DNA of 7,883 nt from Balneola sp. (GTDB taxonomy: Bacteria; Bacteroidota; Rhodothermia; Balneolales; Balneolaceae): contig PCAT01000085.1 in NCBI GenBank assembly GCA_002730655.1, positions 1 to 7,883 of the forward strand, written 5' to 3'. Under the pieces are notes generated by a model. That model was not told where the DNA came from, searched no databases, and saw nothing but the letters and a program-made list of their open reading frames with translations. The position numbers were made by a program, and so were the translations under genes. This document shows, piece by piece, positions 1 to 6,742 of the stretch; the stretch's first letter is position 1; every line of letters starts with the position of its first letter.

Positions 1-1864
1 ATGAATAATGTCCATGCAGCACACCAAGTAAAAATAAACTTCGATTATGCCACTTATACTTAGCTAGTGGCTTTAAAAAATGTTGACCTTTAGGCCGTTT
101 AATCTCTGCTAGAAGGGCTAATGGCCAGAGTAGCGCAATACTAGGTAGAGCCAAAGCCAAATCAAAACTTCGCTTGACAAGGCGGTTTATGGGCTTATTT
201 AATGAAAGTTCTATCTCAACCAGAGGTAAACTCTCAAGATAATCTACTTTTGATTTACCTAAAATAAAGTCCATACTATCAGGTATAAGCTTACACTGAA
301 CTGATAGACCTTGCAACCTTGAAGTAGCTCGAAGCATCTCTTTATAGGATAGAGTACTCAACGAGAATAGTACCTGATCTGCATGATATGCTCTGACTAA
401 ATCTTCTAACTGAGTTAATGACCCAAGAGGGTTTAGTATTGCTTTCTGGTTCAGTATATCCTGTTGTATTTCAAGACCCACCTCATCATCAGTATTTATC
501 TGGACCCAACCTAGTACCTCAACATTCCAATCTGGTCTAGCATGTATTTTAGGTATAAGTTCACGGGCATCTAAATGAGTGCCAATAAGAAGTATTTTCG
601 ATTTCTTTATTTGCCCTTTGGCATACATTTGATTCCGTTTAGCATTTATCTGAAGTAGCTTCAAACCTATCATAAGCGTCACTGAAACCCCAAAACCAAT
701 TAGTAAAGACAGACGGGAAAAGGCTAGATTTCGTGCAAAAAATGTAATAGCGGCCACTCCTAAATACGAAAATAAAAGAGCCTTTAGGGGAGTGGAAATA
801 GAGTCAGTTTTATGCTGATATAAACCAAAAAGTGCCCAAATTAATAGATAAATTCCAGATGCTAAAAGATTGATCCAAAGAAACTGAAAAGACTGTAAAT
901 CACTAAATATTTCAACACTGAATTGAAACCGAATTAAGAAACCTAAAATAATGGAGATATTTAACAGAACTAAATCGGCTGCAATTTGTGAAATTACTCT
1001 TAAACGACTGAATATGAATGAAAAAGTAGTCTTTAACCAAATAGCCGAAAAAATTACTGCTCTAAATAGAGCGCTATATCTAGAAGAATGATGCTTGTCA
1101 AAGAACAAATACATGGCCTTGTTGAAAATTTGAATATAGCGTAAATCTCCCTTTTTTGTACTCTCTCCTTTATAGTGAATAATGGAAGTAAATGGAACAT
1201 AATCAATATGGTAACTGGTCTCTTGTATACGGTAACAGAGATCAATATCCTCTCCATACATAAAGAAACGTTCATCAAAGCCCCCCATTTGTTGCAACAG
1301 CTCTGTTCTCCAGAACATAAACGAGCCAGATAAAACATTGATTTCCGCCTGTTGATTTTCCGAAAGCCAAGTAAGATAATACTGGCCAAATAAACGCGAT
1401 TTCGGAAATATGGAATGCAAACCCAATAACTTAGTCAATGCCGCCCAAATAGTAGGGACCGAACGTTTAGATTCTGGCGCAAAGCTGCCGTCAGGATTTA
1501 GAATTTTACAACCAGCAGCGCCACATTCCGGATTTTGTTTCATATGCTCAATAAGTACAGTAAGCGTATCCTCACTGACCAGGGTATCTGGGTTAATAAT
1601 CAGAGTAAACTCTCCTTTAGCTTCTTTAATTGCCTGATTATTAGCCTTGCCAAACCCAAAATTATCCTCGTTTGCAATATAAATTACGCCTGGATGCCGC
1701 TGTCGTAAATAAGCTACCGAATCATCACCAGAGTCATTATCTACCACAAATATCTGTACCTTATATTGACATGCTGCCTTGTAAATAGAGCTCAGTAAGT
1801 TCGAGACATATTCCTTAACTTTATAATTTACAATTACTATGCTTATATCAATCTTTTTAGCCAT
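1..1864 (-). CDS. GT2 glycosyltransferase fused to a polyprenyl-phosphate sugar transferase-like module (partial, C-terminus off window)
   Basis: An open frame of 621 codons runs from ATG at 1864 to the left edge without a stop. Residues 1-240 are a GT-A family 2 glycosyltransferase of the rhamnosyltransferase (WbbL-like) type: ISIVIVNYK at the N-terminus, VVDNDSGD (41-48), NPDT as the metal/nucleotide site (91-94), LSGSFMFWR (178-186) and the acidic GEDIDLCYR motif (204-212). About four hydrophobic segments follow (roughly 294-312, 326-348, 360-378, 384-404), then a Rossmann-like domain (422-550) beginning KILLIGTHLDARELI. Residues 558-587 (RLVKRSFDLALALP onward) match the membrane hairpin that opens the bacterial sugar transferase domain. 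TM bundle, Rossmann domain and hairpin in that order are the layout of undecaprenyl-phosphate hexose-1-phosphate transferases (WcaJ/WbaP type). The stretch after the hairpin is abnormally short, so initiating transferase activity is doubtful. The start overlaps the preceding stop (TAATG), implying translational coupling. Probable role: membrane-bound step of surface polysaccharide assembly. The GT2 call is firm; the C-terminal function is uncertain. Confidence 0.88.
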   Translation of the reverse strand, partial: MAKKIDISIVIVNYKVKEYVSNLLSSIYKAACQYKVQIFVVDNDSGDDSVAYLRQRHPGVIYIANEDNFGFGKANNQAIKEAKGEFTLIINPDTLVSEDTLTVLIEHMKQNPECGAAGCKILNPDGSFAPESKRSVPTIWAALTKLLGLHSIFPKSRLFGQYYLTWLSENQQAEINVLSGSFMFWRTELLQQMGGFDERFFMYGEDIDLCYRIQETSYHIDYVPFTSIIHYKGESTKKGDLRYIQIFNKAMYLFFDKHHSSRYSALFRAVIFSAIWLKTTFSFIFSRLRVISQIAADLVLLNISIILGFLIRFQFSVEIFSDLQSFQFLWINLLASGIYLLIWALFGLYQHKTDSISTPLKALLFSYLGVAAITFFARNLAFSRLSLLIGFGVSVTLMIGLKLLQINAKRNQMYAKGQIKKSKILLIGTHLDARELIPKIHARPDWNVEVLGWVQINTDDEVGLEIQQDILNQKAILNPLGSLTQLEDLVRAYHADQVLFSLSTLSYKEMLRATSRLQGLSVQCKLIPDSMDFILGKSKVDYLESLPLVEIELSLNKPINRLVKRSFDLALALPSIALLWPLALLAEIKRPKGQHFLKPLAKYKWHNRSLFLLGVLHGHYS

Positions 1865-2595
1865 TAGACCCCAATCTTATTGAGTAGGTACTCAAGCTTT
1901 GCCCGCCAACCCAAGCCATATCCAGTCTTTCTAGCTGTACCACGCCAGAGGTGGTGAATGCTGTTATTCATCGGATAATCTACTAACCGAAATCCATTCA
2001 AACAGGCTTCTCTGAAATTTTGAAGAGTAGGTTGTCCATGGTGTACAAAAGGAGAGAACTGAAGATAAAGTGCCCTATTTACTACCATGTAAGGTGTTTG
2101 CAAAATAATTTGACCTGTTGATTTTTTAGTGCTGAATCCTCGTTTATTCACCCTATTAAGCATTCCTACAGCATAATTTTTCTCATCAGATTCCAAAAGC
2201 TCTACTACACTTTCTAAAAAACCACCTTCTTTTGTTACTGTATCACTATCTAGAAAAAAAACATACTTCGATTTTACTATCTTTCGTGCTGCAAAGTCCA
2301 TGGCTGGCCCATGAAATATATTATTCGGTAGAGGAATCCATTGAGTGTTCAATTGTAAACCAAGCCATTCCTGGACCTGATTTACAATGTCCATGTCTGA
2401 TCCATTATCCACTACAAATAAAGGGATTAAGGGGTAAAAATGGTTAAATGATTCAACTGCTTTTTTGAGCAATTCTGGGGTCTGGTAATGGATAATTACC
2501 ACACTTAGATCCAAATGCTTAGATGCATCTTCCCGTATTAATGAATCCGCTGATTCTTTTAAACTTGAAATATCTGTCGGCGATTCTTGTTTCAT
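1864..2595 (-). CDS. Family 2 glycosyltransferase
   Basis: This 243-residue soluble protein has a GT-A fold signature: LSVVIIHYQTP (30-40) as the first beta strand, FVVDNGSD (60-67) for nucleotide binding, and FFLDSDTV (113-120) carrying the DxD metal site at 116-118. A conserved-looking HHLWRGT stretch (214-220) lies near the end. It would transfer a sugar from a nucleotide donor to a lipid-linked or surface glycan in the cytoplasm; donor and acceptor cannot be told from sequence. The first 28 residues are a polar, acidic extension before the catalytic domain. There is no membrane segment, unlike its neighbour. The ATG lies one base after the TGA of the PorZ-like gene, and its TAA shares an A with the ATG of the next glycosyltransferase, so the three genes are almost certainly one operon. 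No Shine-Dalgarno is visible, which fits coupling. Confidence 0.9.
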   Translation of the reverse strand: MKQESPTDISSLKESADSLIREDASKHLDLSVVIIHYQTPELLKKAVESFNHFYPLIPLFVVDNGSDMDIVNQVQEWLGLQLNTQWIPLPNNIFHGPAMDFAARKIVKSKYVFFLDSDTVTKEGGFLESVVELLESDEKNYAVGMLNRVNKRGFSTKKSTGQIILQTPYMVVNRALYLQFSPFVHHGQPTLQNFREACLNGFRLVDYPMNNSIHHLWRGTARKTGYGLGWRAKLEYLLNKIGV

Positions 2596-2596
2596 A

Positions 2597-5005
2597 TCAT
2601 TGTATAATAACTACTTTACCAACTCCACGTTCACCTTCGCTGACATCCCAGGCCACTAAAAAATAAACCCCACTACTAAATTTTTGACCATTTGAGTTAT
2701 ACCCGTCCCATTGCGCACGACCGCCACTAGCTTGCAATTCATGAACTACATTCCCGCCCGAGTTAAGTACTCGTATTCGTGTAGATTGGCTTAAATTTTC
2801 AATTATGATTCGCTCATGTTGATCATATAAAAAGGGATTAGGATAGACCTTTAATGATCCCATTTTAGCTTTTGGAGATTGTGCTATATCAATAAAACTT
2901 ACTAATCCCCTATCGGTTGCTACAAATACTTCGCCTGATTCTTCATTTATAGCAATGGACAAAATATTATTTGAAATTAATGGACTATTCTCTTCAGTAT
3001 AACGCTCAAGAATTGTAGTCCCTTCCTCATTTAATAACCATAATCCTTGATTAATACTACCAATCCATTTCTGATTAGCGCCATTGACTGCCATAGCACT
3101 AACATTAATATCACGTAATAAATACCTCGAGAAAGCCGAGGTATCTTCATTTAATAACCACTGAGATTGACGTTCAGATGACCGTTGACTGTCTATAATA
3201 AACCGAGGGAAAAGAAAGCGAGCAATCCCCCTAGCCGTACCAATCCACACTTCCCCATTCTTGTCTTCCAAAAAGGCATTAACTTTGTTATCCGGTAAAT
3301 TACCATTACTTGTAGATGTAGTCAGTTTAACTCCTTGATCATCTTGAAGATCAGTTGGATCATTGGTATCAAGTATTAATAGACCCGTTCCATCACCAGT
3401 TGAACTTTGAAGGGAAATCCACTTATAATCGTTAGAGTCAATGAATAAATTAACATATTCATCAAGTGTATTCACTGCGTAATTTTTTGCATGAGCTAAC
3501 CAAGTATCTTGATTTGGTTCATAGACATACAAGGGTTCGGATCCATACCGGCTAACCAGCCAAACCTGATCTTTACTATCTGCAGATAAACCAGAAATTA
3601 CCGTATACTCCGGATTATCAGCTTCCCAACCCCGGATAGTACTGTTATATGCATTATATATTTGTATCGCATTGGTTGTTTTGTTGTGCTTAACTACTCC
3701 ACTTCCCCAAGATCCAACAAAATAATGAGAACTATTGTGGGCTGTTGTAAAGGCTTGTTTGAAGTTCTCTTGATCTAACAATTCAGTATTTTGAGCGTTA
3801 AAGCTTATCCAGGAACTATCCTGAAAAAAAGAATAACCTTTAGATCGGTCAATGATTCTGTTACCTGTAACATTATTAGAGGACGCAGAAAATAAGCGCC
3901 CATCAGACCAATCCAACCCAGTAAAAAAATTAGTATAGGGCCCAACGGGTATAAATTGATCCCAATCTGATGGGCTAGTAAATACCAATAAACCCAAATC
4001 AGTCGTCCCCATCAGCAATTGATCATATAGCATAGTACTAGTACGAATACCCCGAACGTTTTCGACCCTATAAATCTTGGTAGATGTATATGTTGATCGA
4101 CGCATTATTCTGTTATTAAAAATCAACATAAGATCTTGGCCGTCTCGCTGGTGTACGACATCTAATGATTGAAGATAGTTTACTCCTTCTTCTTTAAGCC
4201 AAACAACACCATTGAAGTAATATAGTGACTCCTGTACAACAGCATATGCCCCACTATTAAAAAAACAAACATCTTGTATAAAATTAGAAGGGAGACCATC
4301 GACCGTAGTAAATACGATCCAAGATTCACTAAGTAGCAAATTATCATTCAAATTAGCCCTGACGACTCCTTGCGATGTAGCAGCTATTAACTCGTCATCA
4401 AAAATATCTAAAGCATAAATTGGTGTACCACGATCAAGATTACCTAGTCCTATATAGCTTTGCTGCACGTATAAGTCATCTATATTAAACTCAATAATAC
4501 CAAAATCTGTAGCTACAAATAGAATGTCATTATAAATAACAAAATCACGAACAAATTTTGATGGGTACTGATCAACTCTAAGTAAATCCGTAATGGTTTT
4601 TATAGATGAATATTCTATGTTATACACATCAATTGCGCCATCCATATACCCTAAAAATAACTGCTTTGATGGCGAATGATAGGCTAGCTTTTGAATATCT
4701 AGACGATGAAGACCATCCATAGTTGTTAATGTACTACTAATTCCTACTGAATTTGTAATAACCAGCCCTCCCTGAGTTGCAACGAATCTATAATTTTGAT
4801 CAGTCACAATAATATCATTGACAGTGGAAAAGGAGGAATAAACCCGCCACTCATCAATTACTTGTGCATTTGTGGATTTCAAACTCAATGATAAAACCCA
4901 GCAAAGAATTACACACGCAATAGGTAGATGAGTGAGATTCAATATTCTCTGAATTAAATATTTACCTGATGGTATTTCTTTTCTTTGATTTAATTGAACA
5001 AACAT
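2597..5005 (-). CDS. PorZ-like secreted two-beta-propeller protein with T9SS-type C-terminal domain
   Basis: Numbered from ATG 5005 the protein has 802 residues. A basic n-region and a hydrophobic core (about 26-41, PIACVILCWVLSLSL) end in STNAQ, so export by signal peptide with cleavage near residue 47-48 is likely. The mature part opens with DEWRVYSSFSTVNDI and contains repeated propeller strands such as FVATQGGLVI, LFVATDFGIIEF, LLMGTTDLGLLVF, EVWIGTARGIARF (about 585-597), KWIGSINQGLWLL and EVFVATDRGLVSF. The last 85 residues (from about 718) form a sandwich: LKVYPNPF, then WDGYNSNGQKFSSGVYF, as in type IX sorting or FlgD-Ig-like domains. Length, order and the opening motif match PorZ, the surface subunit of the T9SS attachment complex that binds A-LPS in Porphyromonas. 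It could instead be a generic T9SS cargo with two-component-regulator-type propellers. An in-frame TTG at 5044 would add 13 residues; ATG 5005 gives a better signal peptide. It heads a unit with two glycosyltransferase genes. Confidence 0.8.
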   Translation of the reverse strand: MFVQLNQRKEIPSGKYLIQRILNLTHLPIACVILCWVLSLSLKSTNAQVIDEWRVYSSFSTVNDIIVTDQNYRFVATQGGLVITNSVGISSTLTTMDGLHRLDIQKLAYHSPSKQLFLGYMDGAIDVYNIEYSSIKTITDLLRVDQYPSKFVRDFVIYNDILFVATDFGIIEFNIDDLYVQQSYIGLGNLDRGTPIYALDIFDDELIAATSQGVVRANLNDNLLLSESWIVFTTVDGLPSNFIQDVCFFNSGAYAVVQESLYYFNGVVWLKEEGVNYLQSLDVVHQRDGQDLMLIFNNRIMRRSTYTSTKIYRVENVRGIRTSTMLYDQLLMGTTDLGLLVFTSPSDWDQFIPVGPYTNFFTGLDWSDGRLFSASSNNVTGNRIIDRSKGYSFFQDSSWISFNAQNTELLDQENFKQAFTTAHNSSHYFVGSWGSGVVKHNKTTNAIQIYNAYNSTIRGWEADNPEYTVISGLSADSKDQVWLVSRYGSEPLYVYEPNQDTWLAHAKNYAVNTLDEYVNLFIDSNDYKWISLQSSTGDGTGLLILDTNDPTDLQDDQGVKLTTSTSNGNLPDNKVNAFLEDKNGEVWIGTARGIARFLFPRFIIDSQRSSERQSQWLLNEDTSAFSRYLLRDINVSAMAVNGANQKWIGSINQGLWLLNEEGTTILERYTEENSPLISNNILSIAINEESGEVFVATDRGLVSFIDIAQSPKAKMGSLKVYPNPFLYDQHERIIIENLSQSTRIRVLNSGGNVVHELQASGGRAQWDGYNSNGQKFSSGVYFLVAWDVSEGERGVGKVVIIQ

Positions 5006-5058
5006 GATTAAATGTACGGATTCAGTTGGGCTTCTACCATACAATTTCTATGATATAT

Positions 5059-5087
5059 ATCGTAAAAGAAGAAGAGTACTATGCCAA
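5059..5087 (-). promoter_or_regulatory. Candidate sigma70-like promoter for the porZ-like/glycosyltransferase operon
   Basis: Reading leftward, TTGGCA (5087-5082) is a 5 of 6 match to the -35 box; after exactly 17 bases TACGAT (5064-5059) matches the -10 box at 4 of 6. Transcription would start near 5052, about 45 bases before ATG 5005. The -35 box lies inside one arm of the dyad at 5080-5125. Bacteroidota-type promoters differ from this consensus, so the call is tentative. Confidence 0.3.
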
Positions 5088-5125
5088 ATTTATTTCCGAT
5101 TTTTTTCTGAAAAATACTTGGCATA
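5080..5125. repeat. Inverted repeat between yhhQ-like and porZ-like genes
   Basis: Two 17-base arms (5080-5096 and 5109-5125) pair at 14 of 17 positions, including a perfect outer 8 bases (TATGCCAA / TTGGCATA), around a 12-base A/T-rich loop. It lies 25 bases past the transporter stop. It could be a weak bidirectional or leftward terminator (the leftward RNA continues into a pyrimidine run, TCTTCTTCTTTT) or an operator overlapping the candidate -35 box. The stem is AT-rich and no clean U-tract follows, so a strong intrinsic terminator is unlikely. Confidence 0.45.
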
Positions 5126-5150
5126 TAAGGAATAGTGAGTTCATTCTTAA

Positions 5151-5885
5151 CTATTCAATTCTATCTTCATCATAATTCTTTAGCAAACGTACACCTAAAT
5201 ACATAAGTGGAGTATCAAATAAAGCAAAAAAGAACTTAAATAAGTATGAATTGAGGATAAGTATAATGACAGCACCCGCATCATCAATAGCATCATCTAG
5301 ATTACCCGCTATGTATAAAATGGTGATGATAGCTGTTGAATCTACTAGCTGACTAACCGTTGTTGAAGCATTATTCCTAAGCCAAAGATGTTTACCTTTT
5401 GTTAAACGCTTCCAAAAATGGTACAATCGGACATCTACACTTTGGGCAATTAAATAAGCAATCATGGAAGCTATGGTATTACCGACCATGAATTGATATA
5501 CTCCTTCAAATAAATCTAGCCCTCCACTGACTCCGACAGAATTGGGTAGCCAGTGATTTATGCTCATGAGTAACAGCATAAAAACGTTCATTCCAAAACC
5601 GACCCAAACCAACATTTGAGCTCGTTTACGTCCAAAAAGTTCACTGATTAAATCAGTTGCAAGAAAAGTAAATGGATAAGCAACTACCCCTGCCGGTACA
5701 CTCATAGTGTAGATACTACCGTTCCTAATAAGTTCAGGTGTTAAAGCTTCCAACCAGGAAGGTAATTCTAGGCTAAAAATTGTTACGAATTTGGTAGTTC
5801 CAATGACATTACCTAATACAAGAGAGGTCAAAAAGATCCCTGATAGAGTCAAAAATAAGGCGTCACGTCGATGATCTTTTTTCAT
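5151..5885 (-). CDS. yhhQ: Queuosine precursor transporter, YhhQ/DUF165 (Vut_1) family
   Basis: This 244-residue integral membrane protein has about six hydrophobic segments (roughly 9-30, 58-80, 88-108, 128-150, 180-196, 203-234). Family signatures are clear: PFTFLATDLISELFGRKRA (71-89), NNASTTVSQLVDSTAI (171-186) and the C-terminal KFFFALFDTPLMYLGVRLL (217-235). The E. coli member YhhQ imports the 7-deazaguanine precursors preQ0/preQ1 used to build queuosine in tRNA; family members in other taxa may carry related substrates. The length is normal for the family. The ATG at 5885 is followed by a short basic n-terminus (KKDHRR). No other queuosine gene is in the window, as expected for a salvage transporter. 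The next minus-strand gene starts 145 bases downstream, with a dyad between, so co-transcription is uncertain. Confidence 0.92.
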   Translation of the reverse strand: MKKDHRRDALFLTLSGIFLTSLVLGNVIGTTKFVTIFSLELPSWLEALTPELIRNGSIYTMSVPAGVVAYPFTFLATDLISELFGRKRAQMLVWVGFGMNVFMLLLMSINHWLPNSVGVSGGLDLFEGVYQFMVGNTIASMIAYLIAQSVDVRLYHFWKRLTKGKHLWLRNNASTTVSQLVDSTAIITILYIAGNLDDAIDDAGAVIILILNSYLFKFFFALFDTPLMYLGVRLLKNYDEDRIE

Positions 5886-5970
5886 AAATCAGTGAACTCA
5901 TTGAATGGTTAGATTTTTCCTGAAATTTAATCGAATGCTTGAACGAAGCGAACATTGCAACTGTTTCCTA

Positions 5971-5999
5971 TTTTTATATACAAAGTACACAAGTGTCAA
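5971..5999 (-). promoter_or_regulatory. Candidate promoter for the yhhQ-like gene
   Basis: Reading leftward, a perfect TTGACA (5999-5994) is followed by TATAAA (5978-5973, spacer 15) or TAAAAA (5976-5971, spacer 17). The start point would lie roughly 80 bases before ATG 5885. The perfect -35 hexamer is the main support; the -10 choice is ambiguous. Confidence 0.38.
5987..5996. promoter_or_regulatory. Candidate TetR-type operator dyad
   Basis: ACAC-AA-GTGT is a perfect 4+4 dyad with a two-base centre, flanked by TATA ends 28 bases apart that also pair partly. It overlaps the -35 box of the leftward candidate promoter and lies about 90 bases before the divergent tetR-like gene. TetR proteins usually bind palindromes in their own upstream region, but this dyad is short and could be chance. 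Confidence 0.22.
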
Positions 6000-6082
6000 G
6001 TATATTTTAACTAAACAACTCCGATAATCATTCACGCTGGTAGTTATACACCTGTTCAAAAAAATATTTACTTAGAGCGGAT

Positions 6083-6742
6083 ATGGAAAAAAAAAATATG
6101 GATCAAATTACGTCCAAAATTGAATTAAGTTTATTGGCCGCCGAGTTGTACCAGAAAAAAGGTAGACTAAGTATGCGCGATCTGATTAACTCCAGTGAAA
6201 TGAATGCATCACAGATATTTGAACTTTTCCCAACTAAAGATGCTCTACTCGCATATGCATATCCTTCGATGGTTTTTCAATATTGGGCAATGATCGACGA
6301 AATTGATGACTTTCATCGTCTAGTGATTAGTGAAAAATTAGGAAACTTCATTTATACCATGCTAGAGATGTTTTCAGACCACAAACTTTTTGTTAAAGAT
6401 ACATTCACTCGTTTAGTGGCATGCAAGGGAGTAAAAAGTGACTTTTCTGATGAAGTTTCTGCGGTTTATAAAGACTTTTTAACTCGCGACGGTAATTTAT
6501 CTATCACGGCGGGCTTGGTCACTCGTCCACTGTTTTACCGTTGGATGACCACACAATTTATTGCACTGATAGAATTTTGGATACGTGATACATCAGCCAG
6601 TAAAGAACGAACAATTGGATTGGTTGATAAAGCCTGTAGTCTGTTTGAAGACGTTTTATATAGTGAATTAATCGATAAAGGCCTTGACTTCACTAAATAT
6701 TTATATTCGACCTTAAACACTACCTTTAAGCATAAGTTATGA
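6083..6742 (+). CDS. TetR/AcrR-family transcriptional regulator
   Basis: The 219-residue protein has an N-terminal TetR helix-turn-helix: IELSLLAAELYQKKGRLSMR (13-32) then NSSEMNASQIFELFPTKDAL (36-55), the last part matching the usual Y/LFxxKdxLl motif. The all-helical remainder (60-219) would bind ligand and dimerise; it is divergent, so no ligand can be proposed. It probably represses its own operon, including the ABC1 kinase whose ATG overlaps its stop by 4 bases. The start at 6083 (preceded by GAGCGG) is followed by ten A residues; a second in-frame ATG at 6098 would give a 214-residue protein without touching the DNA-binding domain, and either start is possible. Confidence 0.85.
   Translation: MEKKNMDQITSKIELSLLAAELYQKKGRLSMRDLINSSEMNASQIFELFPTKDALLAYAYPSMVFQYWAMIDEIDDFHRLVISEKLGNFIYTMLEMFSDHKLFVKDTFTRLVACKGVKSDFSDEVSAVYKDFLTRDGNLSITAGLVTRPLFYRWMTTQFIALIEFWIRDTSASKERTIGLVDKACSLFEDVLYSELIDKGLDFTKYLYSTLNTTFKHKL
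6087..6096 (+). repeat. A10 homopolymer between two candidate start codons of the tetR-like gene
   Basis: Ten consecutive A bases follow ATG-G at 6083 and precede an in-frame ATG at 6098. Tracts of this length are prone to replication or transcription slippage. A slip would shift only translation begun at 6083, not translation begun at 6098. Confidence 0.9.

Larger units (their letters stand above)
5886..6082. other. Divergent intergenic region between yhhQ-like and tetR-like genes
   Basis: These 197 AT-rich bases must hold the start signals for both transcription directions. A leftward TTGACA box and a short dyad (ACACAAGTGT, 5987-5996) are described separately. A second, weaker GGT-N8-ACC dyad lies at 6039-6052, closer to the regulator gene. 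No small ORF with coding character and no riboswitch-like structure could be recognised. Confidence 0.6.

Noticed and set aside
1054..1389. Minus-strand ORF of 111 codons
   Set aside because: It lies wholly within the GT2 fusion gene on the same strand in another frame, and its translation has no recognisable motif.
1410..1637. Plus-strand ORF of 75 codons
   Set aside because: Antisense shadow of the conserved GT2 domain (NPDT region) of the fusion gene.
2232..2447. Plus-strand ORF of 71 codons
   Set aside because: Antisense to the catalytic region of the second glycosyltransferase; no coding character.
5006..5044. TTG-initiated extension of the porZ-like protein (13 extra residues)
   Set aside because: It lengthens the polar region before the signal peptide without benefit, uses a rarer start codon, and an ATG is available at 5005.
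5136..5900. TGAGTTCA (5136-5143) and TGAACTCA (5893-5900) as inverted repeats flanking the transporter gene
   Set aside because: Only 8-12 bases match, there are no target-site duplications or transposase, and the gene is a normal chromosomal type; chance is sufficient.
5886..6082. preQ1 riboswitch upstream of the queuosine-precursor transporter
   Set aside because: I looked for the short hairpin plus A-rich tail of preQ1-I near the start codon and saw no convincing match.
6535..6720. Minus-strand ORF of 61 codons
   Set aside because: Antisense shadow of the C-terminal helices of the TetR-family gene.
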